This document shows, one piece after another, positions 41,346-52,399 of a stretch of 64,000 nucleotides of DNA. Location: NCBI GenBank assembly GCA_030035585.1, contig CM057462.1, forward strand, positions 94,261,234-94,325,233, given 5' to 3'. Positions within the stretch are counted from its first letter, which is position 1. Every line of letters starts with the position of its first letter. Below the pieces are notes generated by a model that did not search any database, was not told where the DNA came from, and saw nothing but the letters and a program-made list of their open reading frames with translations. The stretch comes from Dugong dugon. Taxonomy: Eukaryota; Chordata; Mammalia; Sirenia; Dugongidae. The position numbers were made by a program, and so were the translations under genes.

Positions 41346-42645
41346 TCCCGCTTCTTGGAATATATCCTAGAGAAATAAGAGCCATCACACGAATAGATAT
41401 ATGCACACCCATGTTCATTGCAGCACTGTTCACGATAGCAAAAGATGGAAACAACCTAGGTGCCCATCAATAGACGAATGGATAAACAAATTATGGTATA
41501 TTCACACAATGGAATACTATGCAACAATAAAGAACAATGATGAATCCATGAAACATCCTATAACATGGAGGAATCTGGAAGACAGTGTGCTGAGTGAATT
41601 TAGTCAGTCACAAAAGGACAAATATTGCATAAGACCACTACTATAAGAACACAAAAAAAGGTTTAAACACAGAAGAAAACATTGTTTGATGTGATTATGC
41701 TGGTGGGGAGGGAGGGAGAGGGTTATTCACTAACTGGATAGTAGACAAGAATTATCTTAGGTGGTGGGAAGGACAGCACACACTACAGGGGAAGTCAACA
41801 CAACTGGACTAAACCAAAGCTAAGAAGTTTCCTGAATAAAGTCAAACACTTTGAGGGACAGAGCAGCAGGGGTAGGGGTCTGGGGACCATGCTTTCAGGG
41901 GACATCTAGGTCAATTGGCATAACAAAGCTTATTAAGAAAATGTTCTGCATCCTACTTTTGGTGAGTTGCATCTGGGGTCTTAAAAGCTTGCATCAAAAG
42001 ATGCATCAACTGGTCCCAACCACCTGGAGTAAAGGAGAATGAAGAACACCAAAGACACAAGGAAAGTATAAACCCAGGAGACACAGAAAGGGCCACATAA
42101 ACCAAAGACTTCATCGGCCTGAGACCAGAAGAACTAGATGGTGCCTGGCTACCACCAATGACCGCCCTGACAGGGAACACAACAGAGAGTCCCTAATGGA
42201 ACAGGAGAAAGGTGGGGTGCAGAACTCAAATTCTAGTAAGAAGACCAGACTTAATGGTCTGACTGAGACTGGAGGAACCCCAGAAAGCATGGCACCTGGA
42301 CTCTCTGTCAACCTAGAACTAAAACCATTCCTGAGGCCAACTCTTCAGACAGAGATTAAACAGGACTATGGGACATAAAATGATACTCGTGAAGAGTGTG
42401 CTTCTTAGCTCAAGTAGATACATGAGACTAAATGGGCAGCTCCTGTCTGGAGGTGAGAGTAGAAGGCAGAGGGGTTCAGGAGCTGGTTGAATGGACTCGG
42501 GAGATCGGGGTGGAAAGGAGTGTGCTGTCACAGTATAGGGAGAGCAACTAGGGTCACATAACTATGTGTAAATTTTTGTATGAGAGACTAACTTGAATTG
42601 CAAACTTTCACTTAAAGTACAACAATAAAATAAAGGAAAAAAAAA
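41346..42645 (+). mobile_element. L1, 5'-truncated, with ORF2 end, 3'UTR and poly(A)
   Basis: Begins in the ORF2 codons for [19 protein letters not shown] and continues through [11 protein letters not shown]. The frame shifts, then gives [19 protein letters not shown] and [14 protein letters not shown]. About 1 kb of 3'UTR follows, with internal poly(A) at about 42636-42651. The sequence on its left (41327-41345) recurs at 43252-43268, well beyond this poly(A). Confidence 0.92.
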
Positions 42646-42652
42646 AAAAAAG

Positions 42653-42735
42653 AAAACCCCATGGAGCACAGTTCTACTCTGACATACATGAGGTCATCAT
42701 GAGTCAGAATTGACTCCATGACAGTTGGAAAAAAA
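42653..42735 (+). mobile_element. SINE 3' half
   Basis: 'accccatggagcacagttc', 'gaggtcatcatgagtcag' and 'attgactccatgacagttgg' of the long subtype. The head is absent and it follows the L1 poly(A) directly. Confidence 0.85.
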
Positions 42736-43251
42736 AGTCCCTGTTAGTGCAAGCCGATGATGCTTCTGTCAGGAAAATTTTCTTTAAAACTTCAGGGCTT
42801 TTTAATGCATCAGTTCATAATCCACTTTATTTGATAAAAATCACCCCTATAAATCTGGTTGAGATAAGCCCTTTGCTATCTTGAGCTCCTGTGAAATAAT
42901 GTCCCTAAGATCCTTGGAGCAGCAAAACTGTCCCCGAAAGTCACCTTTAAACTAAATAGCAGTTTAGCTCAAAAACTAAAGAATGCCAGCCTTGCATACT
43001 GCCCTCTTTAAAAAAAATTATCTATATGAGACCAAATGGATAACAGTTACTCTAAAGCATAAATATGAAGTTTGTCGGGAAATGAGACTAAGTTAATGGG
43101 AGTGAAACAACTAGAGTGGAAATAATAAGCATGTTGACACAATGTGGAGAATGTAACAATGTCACTGAACATTATGTGTAGAAGTTGTTGAATGGGAGCG
43201 TGTTTGTGTGTATATTTTCTCCAAAAATACCATAAAATATTTTTTAAAAAA
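42736..43251 (+). mobile_element. L1-like 3' region with second poly(A)
   Basis: The last 200 bp match the 3' end type seen at 6875-7038 ('gtcactgaacattatgtg', 'tgtttgtgtgtatattttc') and end in an A-rich tail at 43232-43251. It lies between the first L1 poly(A) and the right-hand flank repeat. Confidence 0.65.
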
Positions 43252-43268
43252 GAACACTGTGACAGCAA

Positions 43269-43375
43269 CTCTATAAAAATTGATCCCCAGAAAAATGCAC
43301 ACAGCAGTTCATTTTTTATGTGAGTATTGCAAACAGACTTCTGTGAATCTTTTATTAATGACCTTGATTTTTACA
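43269..43375. other. Unique sequence
   Basis: Nothing recognised. Confidence 0.4.
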
Positions 43376-43640
43376 CAGTAAAAACAGCATATTGGTTAAG
43401 ACATGAACTAAGGTAGGTTAAGCCTGGTTTCAACACTGACTTCTTGTCTGGCTCTGGGCATTTTACTTCTCAACTCACCAATTTTCTCACCTATGACATG
43501 GGGATGATTATGATGATAGAAACAATTGCTTTTTAGGATTGTTGTGAGATTTAATTAGCATAATAAGTGTACAGCACTTAGTATAATGCTAGATAATATG
43601 TTCAATAAATGATACATATTATTTATTTATTTGTAGTAAA
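43376..43640 (+). repeat. MIR-type repeat
   Basis: 'tctggctctgggcattttac', 'tgacatggggatgattatg', 'gattgttgtgagatttaat' and 'acagcacttagtataatgc' follow the MIR order. Confidence 0.85.
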
Positions 43641-44104
43641 TCAAAACCCTGTGACTGTTGTCAATCTAGGCTTCCCCTATACCATGCTTATATGTCTGAA
43701 TTTTAGATATAAATATAATAAATTAAAAAAATTTCTGTTAAATTTCATCATGGTTAAATTTCAGCCAATAATTCCAGCCTGACTCTTGGTTCTGTCATTC
43801 AGTATATTGCCATTCTTCCCAGTTTGTGTCATATGTAGCTTGGTAGATGTATTTTCATTGTCTTCATCCAAGTCATTTTTAAAAGAGATCGAACAGAGAA
43901 ATTTATTTTTGTTCCTACTTGTGGACACTACTCTCAGGGATTTGTGCATGTTCAACAGCTACATATAGAATTTTCCCTGTGCTTCTCTGCCTGTATCATA
44001 CACATGGTATATCCCCTAATGATCCTTGAGTTTTAAGCTGCCTCTGACCTATGATTCTGTAGAGCTCCTGATATTGACATAGCTTAATCTATTAACTGAC
44101 TTCT
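43641..44104. other. Unassigned sequence
   Basis: No repeat or gene is confidently named. Confidence 0.4.
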
Positions 44105-44225
44105 AGAATGGAAACCAGGACCCCTGGGGTTTAGCACTAGCCTTTCCGTCAATGTACTTAAGCTCTCTGTGGCTCCATTTTTAGACTTGTAAAAGTGAGC
44201 AAATATTTGTTCTTTTCTTCCTTTC
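44105..44225 (+). repeat. MIR relic
   Basis: 'gtttagcactagcctttccg' followed by 'aagctctctgtggctccattt' in MIR order. Confidence 0.6.
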
Positions 44226-44305
44226 AGTGATACAGTGAAGATGAAATTTAAAAAATTATAAAAAGAACTTTGTGTTCTTAAAAAATGGTGGCATATCACA
44301 AAAGT

Positions 44306-44365
44306 CCCTCGTCCAATCTCTATCCAATTAGCTAACCCTCATCCAATCTGTATCCAATTAGCTAG
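44306..44365. repeat. 30-bp unit in two tandem copies
   Basis: Units 44306-44335 and 44336-44365 both read CCCTC.TCCAATCT.TATCC followed by AATTAGCTA, with three differences. Confidence 0.9.
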
Positions 44366-44570
44366 CATTTAAACACTAGCAAGAGAAGTCTCTGTGCAGC
44401 CAGTGTGGGTGACTTGAAGTCAATGCATTCATCCCATGCATTTTACTCATAGACCCATCCTCATGCCTAGCCTCATTATACACACAAGTCTAATAAGCCT
44501 GGTTGTCTTTCTAGTCCACAGCCAAGTAGAGGAAGGAATAGATAGAGGAAAGGGCATTTCCAAAGATAGG

Positions 44571-44959
44571 TGTTATGGATTGAATTGTGTCCTCCAAAAA
44601 TCTGTATCGAAGTCCTGTACCCTGTAACTGTAGATGTGATCCCATTTGGAAACAGGAATTTCTTTGTATGTTAATTAGTTCATACCCAAGTAAGATAAAT
44701 CCTAAACTTAATCATTTCTGAGTTATGAAAAGAGCAGAATAGACACAGAGACACACTCAAGAGGAGGACAGACCCCAAGGAACATCAAGGATTGCCAACA
44801 GACACCAGAGACTAAGGGAGAGGCTCACAGAAGGCATTGACAGGGCTGAGACCCTGATTTGAACTTTTAGCCTCCAAAACTGTGAGCAAATCAATTTCTA
44901 TTCTTTAAAGCCACCCACTTGTCATATTTCTGTTATGGCAGTGCTAACAAATCAAGACA
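44571..44959 (+). mobile_element. MaLR-type solo LTR
   Basis: Starts TGTTATGGATTGAATTGTGT, the textbook MaLR start, and ends in AAGACA, with 'atttctattctttaaagcc' near the end. Near-duplication ATAGG/ACAGG (44566-44570 and 44960-44964). Confidence 0.9.
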
Positions 44960-44964
44960 ACAGG

Positions 44965-45586
44965 CAAATTGAAAATAGCAAGGAACAAATAATCACCTTA
45001 AAAGAACACGAGAAACAAAGAATTATAAAATTAGCAACTCAAAAAGTATAGAAGTCTGAGACCATTAAGGGGAAAAGTAGCCTTGAACAGCTGAGTAGCT
45101 TCCGAAAACATTACTGAAATACATCCTTCTGCTATAATTGATGTTCCAAATGATCACTCACTCCTGTGTTGGCTATCTGTTCTTTCCCATGTCCAGCTTT
45201 CACTCTGCTCTCTTCCGGTTAGCAGTATATCAGTTTTCCCTTGGAAAACTACCCTTCCCAAGTTGTAGTTAGTTCAAGCAGAACCATCATGTAAGGTGTC
45301 CTCCCCTCCCCTGGACAAGTCTGAGCATGAGGTGCAAGCCATGTCCGTCACCTTCTTGCAAGAATTTGATATCCAGCAGAGTGACACAAAGCTGTTGGGA
45401 CTGGCCTTTTCAAGATTGGTTGCAAAATTTTCCTTCAGTTTTGGGCACGATCCTAAAATGTTTCAATAAAATGCTTTATTTGCTTGCTTAAGTCATCCAG
45501 TGGTATTTTTTTGGCTGCCCACAATTTGTGACCCCTAACTGACACAGATCCGTTAAAGGAAATGCTCAATTTTGTTGTTATGCAGT
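44965..45586. other. Unassigned sequence
   Basis: Includes a region with 'aatgtttcaataaaatgc' at about 45460 that may belong to an old LTR or L1. Not resolved. Confidence 0.35.
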
Positions 45587-45645
45587 GTTTTAGGGTTGCG
45601 ATAGGCTGGCATCCACTCGACGGCAATGGGTTTAGTTTTTGTTCT
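45587..45645 (+). mobile_element. SINE tail-only fragment
   Basis: 'agggttgcgataggctggca', 'tccactcgacggcaatggg' and a TTTAG tail. The upstream parts are missing. Confidence 0.8.
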
Positions 45646-45805
45646 TTTTTAATGCAGTGTTTAAAAAGCCACAGGTATTTGTATTGAAAATTAAAAACAT
45701 TTCCATCTAACTCTCTTAAAATTTAAAAATTGTAACACTTACAGGGATGTTTCCACTATAAAGAATTTACTAATTTCCTAACCACACCAGATAAATGAGT
45801 TGTTA

Positions 45806-46008
45806 AACCAGTTGCCATCGAGTCAATTCTCACTCATGGTGACTCCATGGGTTGCACAGTACAACTGTGCTCCTCCGGGTTTTCAAGGTTATGACCTTTT
45901 GGAAGCAGATTGTCAGGCCTTTCTTTTGAGGCACCTCTGCGTGGGTTCAAACTGCCAACCTTTTGGTTAGTAATTGAGCACTTAACCATTGTGCCACCCA
46001 TAGACTCC
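45806..46008 (-). mobile_element. AfroSINE-type SINE, long subtype
   Basis: Complete minus-strand copy flanked by ataaatgagttgtta (45791-45805) and ataaataaattgtta (46009-46023). Confidence 0.93.
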
Positions 46009-46204
46009 ATAAATAAATTGTTATTGCATACAAATTCAACAAATGATTACATTTCGTTTTTACAACTCGAATCTACCTTGGTTAACCTTTTATCGCTGCA
46101 TGGCTCTGGTTAGCTCCTTATTAAACAACTGCCTGAGACATATGTAAAATGAACACTTTTTGAATTGTTGCCAAAATGTTTTGAAAATTGAACAATATTT
46201 GCAT

Positions 46205-46580
46205 CTTTTTTTGTGCAAAACACTGTGCTAGGATCTGGGAGAAAGCAGTGAATAAGGTGGACACAGTTTCAGCACTCAAGGAACTTGTGGTCTAATAGCC
46301 CAATAAATATATACCAGATGAAAGGAAGAGTTGCCTTTGCTCCTGATGGGCTCATTCCCATGCCTTTGGTCATGCCGTTTCCCTTGACTAGAAGATCCTC
46401 CCTGTACCATTACTCACAACCCATTTCTCTTTCAAGGTTCAGATCAAATAGTCTGTTCTCCAGTAAGCCTTTCATAGTAATAGTAAGGTGATGGTAACTA
46501 AGCATTTATTGAGCACGACAATAACCTCTTTCCATGGATTGCACCATTTATTTCTTATAATGCACTATGAGGTATTTATG
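46205..46580. repeat. L2 and MIR fragments in mixed orientation
   Basis: 46205-46310 is reverse-complement L2 ('aacactgtgctaggatctgg'). 46310-46480 is forward L2 ('ttctctttcaaggttcag'). 46495-46580 is MIR-like ('tatttcttataatgcac'). Confidence 0.6.
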
Positions 46581-46724
46581 TATGACCCTTTAGTAACCCA
46601 ATTAATGGGAATTTCAAGACCATTAGAAATATATTTTAGAATATTGAATTCAATATGCCTAGAATTACTGAGGTCTTTTTGACCATAAAATCTAAAATGT
46701 AAGGTGGGAAGAAAATGACTTTAT

Positions 46725-46860
46725 ATCTTACTGTGGGTCAGAATTGCCTGGGGGACCTTCTTAAAAAAAAAAAAAAAAAAAGGAAAGAAAAAAGGGAGCC
46801 TGGACACATTCTCACAAAAATTAAACACACACACACACAAACAGAACACACACACAAAAA
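46725..46860. repeat. MER5-like scrap, poly(A) and CA repeat
   Basis: 'gtgggtcagaattgcctggg' resembles the hAT-derived MER5 end. An A run (46764-46782) and CA repeats follow. The open frame across it is only low complexity. Confidence 0.6.
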
Positions 46861-46959
46861 ACTACCCCAAATCATATCTTCCAAAAGTAATCACAAATAG
46901 CACTTTGTTATTTCTGATGAGTCTTTCTTTTTTGTAGATAAAAACTTTTAAACATAATA

Positions 46960-47740
46960 TTGGGGTAAATGTTACCTTATCAGTGAGATCTTCCCTGACT
47001 AACCTATTTAAAATTATAACCCATCTGCATTCCCTGTCCCCATTACTGCTTATTTTCTTCATAGAATTTCTTGCCTTCTACTAATTAATTCCATCACCTG
47101 TTTGTCAGTTTGCTGTATTGTGGTGGCTTGTATGTTGCCGTGATTCTGGAAGCTATGCTACCGGTATTTCAATACCAGCTGGGTCACCCTTGGTGGACAG
47201 GTTTCAATGGAGCTTCAGACTAAAACAGACTAAAAAGAAAGGCCTGGTGACCTACTTCTGAAAATTAGTCAATGCAAACCTTATGAATCACAGTAGAACA
47301 TTGTCTGACTCCCTTGCTTTGGGCACATCATCAAGAGGGACTAATTGCTGGAGGAAGACATCATGTTTGGTGAAGTAGAGGGCCAGCAAGAATGTGGGTG
47401 ACCCACAGTGAGATGAATTGACACAATCACCTCAGTGATGGACTTGAACATGTTGGCAGTCTTGAAGATGACGCAGCACCGGACAACATTTCCTTCGGCT
47501 GTATGTAAGGTTGCCATGAGTCAGAGTTGACTCAACAGCAGCCATCTATCTATCTACTTATCAATTACCTTTTAGTTAATTTATTTTTCTTTCTCAGACT
47601 AACTTATTCCTGCCCCACATCCACCATAGGGGCAGAGATTTTTGTCTGCTTTGTTTACTATGGTATCTATAGCCTCTAGAAAAGTGAGTGACACAGAAAG
47701 ATGACTTAACACATCTTTGTTGAATGATAGGTAAATGAAT
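46960..47740 (+). repeat. L2 3' end, split by an RTE derivative
   Basis: 'gtgagatcttccctgactaa' up to 47095, then, after the insertion, 'catccaccataggggcagag' and 'tttttgtctgctttgtttac'. Confidence 0.85.
47096..47542 (+). mobile_element. Internally deleted RTE derivative with a different junction
   Basis: RTE 5'UTR to 'agtagaacattgtctgac', then straight to the C-terminal coding text 'tttgggcacatcatcaagag' and the 3' end 'gttgccatgagtcagagttg'. The deletion end points differ from those at 35898 and 40541. Confidence 0.88.
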
Positions 47741-47742
47741 GA

Positions 47743-48520
47743 ATGAAATTGACAAAGTGCCCTTTAGAAATGGTGTACTATTTTCACTCTACAAGCAGTG
47801 TAACTCAGTGACTATGTCAGAGACATGTTTTTGATGGGTAGGACTTTGAGGCATTGCTTGAATGCTTCCTAGGATCTCTGTGGAGGGAGCTGGCTCTGTA
47901 CATAGCACTGAGAGTTAGCACCAAAGCAGTGCACACTGTGCCTCCTGGCCAGTAGCAGGTGCAGCACCCAAGGACAATGCCGTGCTGAAGATACTACTTG
48001 ACTTTAAATGGGTTCAACAGGAGTATTTTTTTTTTTTTTTAATCATGCCTGGTTATTGGTCTTAACACTTGAGCACATAACTTGTTCACATTACAAACTC
48101 TGGGACTTGTTCTGGGCTGTGTCCTGGTTCCATTAGTTCACGTCTTCCTACCATCCATATTGGCTAATTTTTGAACTTTTAAAGAGCAGAGTACTGCTTT
48201 CAGTGCTATTTAGTCATTTTCCACTGCTCTCCATCCCTTTAGAATAGCTTTTAAAGTTACTTGGTTCATTTTGGGTAGAGGACATTGGATGACTATTTTT
48301 GTTTAGCTAAATAATGTAAGGCTTCTTGATATTATTAATGTTCAAAAATACAACCCACACTCATATTATTCAACTGCACATTGTTTTGAAGTCATTCCTT
48401 AATTACGGGATTTCTTCCCAAATCAGAAAGTAGGTATAAAAATAGAAATTTGAAACTATATATGAAGAAAAGCATGAAGAGCTTTTAATAAAAATTAAGA
48501 AGGGTAGCAACGTCTAGTGA
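47743..48520. other. Unique sequence, nothing recognised
   Basis: A T run occurs at 48025-48040. No gene or repeat is named. Confidence 0.45.
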
Positions 48521-48524
48521 GAAA

Positions 48525-48600
48525 ACACCAGGGCTAGTATTCAGGAGACCTGGGTCCCAGTGGCAGCTCTGCCAATTGCCTGTTTGGTCGGGGCACGGGG
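48525..48600 (+). repeat. MIR relic
   Basis: 'caggagacctgggtcccagt' and 'ctctgccaattgcctg' fit the MIR core. Confidence 0.7.
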
Positions 48601-48696
48601 CTGCCCGTCATAACTCATATGTTGCAGTTCTATTGTGAGAAACTATAAATATTCGAACTATAATGAAAACGGTAAAATTATATTAAATCTAAAAAG

Positions 48697-49075
48697 AAAA
48701 CCAAAACCAGTTGCTGTCGGTTGATTCTGACTCATAGTGACTCCATGTGTATCAGAGTAGAACTGTGCTCCATAAGGTTTTCAACGGCTGAATTTCAGAA
48801 GCAGATTGCCAGGATTTCTTCCGAGGCACCTCTGGGTGGACTCAAACCTCCAACTTTTCAGTTAGCATGCAAGCATGTTAACTATACCATCTATAAAACC
48901 AAAAGACCAAACTTGTTGCCGTCAAGTTGGTTCTGACTCATAGCAACCTCATAGGACAGAGTAGAACTGCCCCATAGGGTTTCCAAGGAGCAACTGGTGG
49001 ATTTGAACTGCTTACCTTTTGGTTAGCAGCCAAACTCTTAACCACTGCACCGTCAGGGCTCCATCCATAGACTCC
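48697..49075 (-). mobile_element. AfroSINE-type SINE (outer copy), split by another SINE
   Basis: Long-subtype minus copy from 48697 to 48895, completed by 'gactcc' at 49070-49075. The outer duplication attaaatctaaaa+g lies at 48682-48696 and 49076-49089. Confidence 0.9.
48896..49060 (-). mobile_element. AfroSINE-type SINE, short subtype, nested
   Basis: 165-bp copy without the middle segment, inserted in the outer SINE with ccatctata (48887-48895) and ccatccata (49061-49069). Confidence 0.93.
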
Positions 49076-49204
49076 ATTAAATCTAAAAGACTGCCCAAAT
49101 TTTCTTAGTCACTGGAGAATGATTGTAGGTTGGTAGAAAGAGGGAATTTGAATGCCTCTAACGCTAGTTTTCCCAAACTGTTTTTCATGGAACACTATTT
49201 CAGT

Positions 49205-49630
49205 GAGATGTATTTAGTCAGGTTATGCTGCTTGCTACTCTCAATGTCTCAGTGGATTATAGCAGTACACATTTATTCTCATACTTATTGGTCTACAGTT
49301 CAATTGCCGTCCAACTGATCTAGGGTGGGTTCCACTGGGTGAGTCTACTTCAAGGTTGCAAGTTTTTTAGACTTGGTTCCAGGCTACTGGTTGGGTTCAG
49401 GTCTTCTCCTGAATGATTTCTCATCATTTTGGGACAAGAGGCTAACCAGGACATGTTCTCATGACAAAGGCAATGTGAGCAAGAACATTTAAGGTCTCTG
49501 CTCCAGTCACATCCTCTACCGCTCCATTGGCAAAAGCAATTCACATAGCCAAGCCCAACACCAATGGGGTTGGGAAGTATACTTCACTTATAGTGGGGTC
49601 ATAGAGAATGGCTATTTGCTGAATATTAAC
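49205..49630. repeat. Ancient interspersed repeat, unclassified
   Basis: 'agtacacatttattctcat' and 'ccgctccattggcaaaagc' then 'catagccaagcccaacacc' resemble a widespread mammalian repeat that I cannot name with certainty. Confidence 0.45.
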
Positions 49631-50253
49631 CTAAAAGTTTCACAGATGACCTCTGAAAAATAGAAACCACAGTTAAAAGAGCTTGGGAGCTGCTTGGAGA
49701 CTCACACTGTATTGTAGCATATTAAAGGCTCCGAGGAGTCCTGTTCTAAATAAACTTGTTTAATTTTGTTTAGCATAGTGTTTCCCAAATTTATGTGACC
49801 GTACTTCCTTTTGGCTTCACCTCACAAAGCCTATTTATATTTCATGGAAGTAGACTTCTGCTGAACACACTTTGGGAAATTCTGTTCCTAAGTATACAAT
49901 TAAACCAATATCAACGGCTATGGCTTTCAATCAGATAGAGCTTCCTCTTAATTCTGGCTCTGGAATTATTTTAAGTATTTGGAAATCTTGTGGTAGACAG
50001 TAGGTTGTAGTAGAGGTGAGCTATGATTCTGGGAAGAGGAGATGACTGTGTAACCTGTACCCAGGGTGTGAAAGGCAAAAAGTGAGCTCTGACAGGTTGA
50101 GCCAGAGTCTGGCTGAGGGTTCTTATGGTAGGTTTTGCACAAACTTGGTGAAAAATGATCTATCACCATGGAATCAGGTCCCAACTTAGGTGACACAGAG
50201 GATTAAGCCCCATCCTGGTAGGACAATTCGTGAATGTAAGATTTGTAAGACTA
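49631..50253. other. Unassigned sequence
   Basis: 49720-49900 has a MER-like feel ('catagtgtttcccaaattta'), but nothing is firm. No gene. Confidence 0.35.
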
Positions 50254-50732
50254 TGTCACGGATTGAATTATGTCCCCCCAAAAATGTGTGTATCAATTTG
50301 GCTGGGCCATAATTCCCGATATTGTGTGATTTCCCCATGTGTTGTAAATCCTGCCTCTATGATTAATGATGGAGGACGGGCGGCAGTTGTGTTAATGAGG
50401 CAGGACTCAATCTACAAGATTGGATTGTGTCTTGAGGCACTCTCTTGAGATATAAAAGACAGAAGTGAGCAGAGAGACGAGGGGGACCTCATACCACCAA
50501 GAAAGCAGTGCCGGGAGTAGAGCGCATACTTTGGACCAGGGTCCCAGTGCAGAGAATTTCCCAGTCTGGGGGAACACTGATGAGAAGGCTGACAGAAAGA
50601 GAAAGCCTTCCTCTGGAGCTGACATCCTGAATTTGGACTTTTAGCCTACTTTACTGTAAGGAAATAAACTTCTCTTTGTTAAAACCATCGCTTGTGGTAT
50701 TTCTGTTGTAGCAGCACTAGATGACTAAGACA
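50254..50732 (+). mobile_element. MaLR-type solo LTR
   Basis: Starts TGTCACGGATTGAATTATGT, has AATAAA at about 50664, and ends in CTAAGACA. It is the same family as the minus-strand copies at 51106 and 54819, so it shows the plus orientation of that family. Confidence 0.92.
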
Positions 50733-50809
50733 GAATTCTCCTTCTCAAATATCTTTCCCTGTCTATTTTATGATGACTGGGATGTTTTTACCAGGGAACC
50801 AAAGCTCTA

Positions 50810-50853
50810 TAAAACCCATTGCCGTTGAGTTGATTCTGATTCATAGCGACCCT
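50810..50853 (-). mobile_element. SINE/RTE tail-only insertion, 44 bp
   Basis: Only 'cccattgccgttgagttgat' and 'tctgattcatagcgaccct' are present, flanked by the exact repeat aaagctcta (50801-50809 and 50854-50862). It is a heavily 5'-truncated insertion. Confidence 0.88.
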
Positions 50854-51105
50854 AAAGCTCTACAGTGAAAGAGAAAAGTCAAGTGCAAATTTTGATTTAA
50901 TAGTATGAATGAAACTCATTCATATTAAAAGTTAAAGTGTAATTAGTCAATTAATAAAATGATATAGGATCCAGTTCAGTTTGAATACAAAGAATAGCAT
51001 CATGATAAAGAAAAGGATGCCAGGAATTTGAAATGGGGAAGAAAACCTCAGAGAGGAGAGAAAAAGAAAGAAAAACAGAAACATGACTGCCAAGACATCA
51101 TACAT

Positions 51106-51614
51106 TGTCTTAGTCATCTAGTGCTGCTATAACAGAAATACCGTAAGTGGATGGCTTTAACAAAGAGAAATGTATTCTCTCACAGTCTAGTAGGCTACAA
51201 GTCCAAATTCACGGTGTTAGCTCCAGGGGAAGTCTTTCTCTCTCTGTTGGCTCTGGAGTAAGATCCTTGTCATCAATCTTCCCTTGGTCTAGGAACTTCT
51301 CTGTGCAGGAACCTCACGTCCAAAGGATGCTTTCTGCTCCCTGCATTGCTTTCTTGGTGGTATGAGGTCCCCGTCTCTCTGCTCACTTCTCTCTTTTATG
51401 TCTCAAAAGAGATTGGCTTAAGATGCTATCTAATCTTGCAGACCTCATCGATATAACTGCCACTAATCCATTTCATTACATCATGGTGATGCGATTTACA
51501 ACACAAAGGGAAATCACATCGGATGACACAATGGTAGATAATCATACAGTACTGGGAATCATGACCTAGCCAAGTTGACAGATATTTTTGGGTGACACAA
51601 TTCAATCCATGGCA
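51106..51614 (-). mobile_element. MaLR-type solo LTR
   Basis: 509 bp, TG...CA, with an exact 5-bp duplication TACAT (51101-51105 and 51615-51619). The intact ends suggest it is one of the younger LTRs here. Confidence 0.94.
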
Positions 51615-51828
51615 TACATTTTATCAGGGCCATCTGAGGACAAATAGAACTTTGCATTAAAGTAGTTGGCCCAGGCCTAGTTCTACTTTGTGGAATTTAG
51701 AAAGAATTGTGTTTATTTAATACAGACTTCTTATAAAGGACTCCCATTCCCAGAAAATGCACAAAACAAAGCATTGCTACAACTTCCACAGACTCTTAGT
51801 ATGTCAGGGGGGCAGGACCTTGAAGACG

Positions 51829-52130
51829 AAATATTCCAACACTCTTAATTTTACAAATGAGAAAATTAAGACACAGAGAGGAAAGTAAACTCAAATTTAC
51901 TCAGCTAAAAGAGGTAGAAAGGAATCTAGATCTCATAGCTTTCAAATCAGGACACTTTTCACAACAATAACAACAACGAATACTACTACTACTATTACTA
52001 TCACTGTACTACTGATGGCTGCCGCTACGGTGTTAGATAATGAATACCACTTACGACAGCCGGGTATTTTAGATGGATTATTCCTTTTAATTCTCACGAT
52101 AACTTGATGTGGTAGGTATAGTAATTTTCA
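51829..52130 (-). repeat. MIR relics around an AAC/ACT microsatellite
   Basis: 'aaatgagaaaattaagacac' marks a reverse MIR core. 51962-52012 is an AAC then ACT triplet run. 52075-52130 continues with MIR-like 'ttaattctcacgataacttg'. Confidence 0.7.
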
Positions 52131-52399
52131 AAGCAGCACCTTGCGTATACCAGCTTCACGTCCAGAAATAGTCCATCTGATGAAAGGTAGGGTAATACTT
52201 CATACCTCTCCACTTACTCAGACAACTAGAAAATGGGTTTTAAAGCTGGTTTGTAAAGCAGAGTACATATTTCCTGATCTTTCCTGTACCCACCATCAAA
52301 CTCAACCATCATCTTCTTAATGTGAGGTAGACACTACACTACAAATTCCCCAAAACAATTGCGCAGAAAGTAGAAAAAAACCAGCAGCAGTCATTGCAT
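52131..52399. other. Unassigned sequence
   Basis: 52135-52340 is unnamed sequence, possibly old L1 flank. Confidence 0.35.

Noticed and set aside
41009..41473. 154-codon open frame
   Set aside because: It is a MIR fragment joined to flank and the start of L1 ORF2 sequence ([13 protein letters not shown]), not a host gene.
44306..44365. Repeat-spacer array suggestion
   Set aside because: Only two directly abutting units and no spacers. A CRISPR array is out of place in mammalian DNA.
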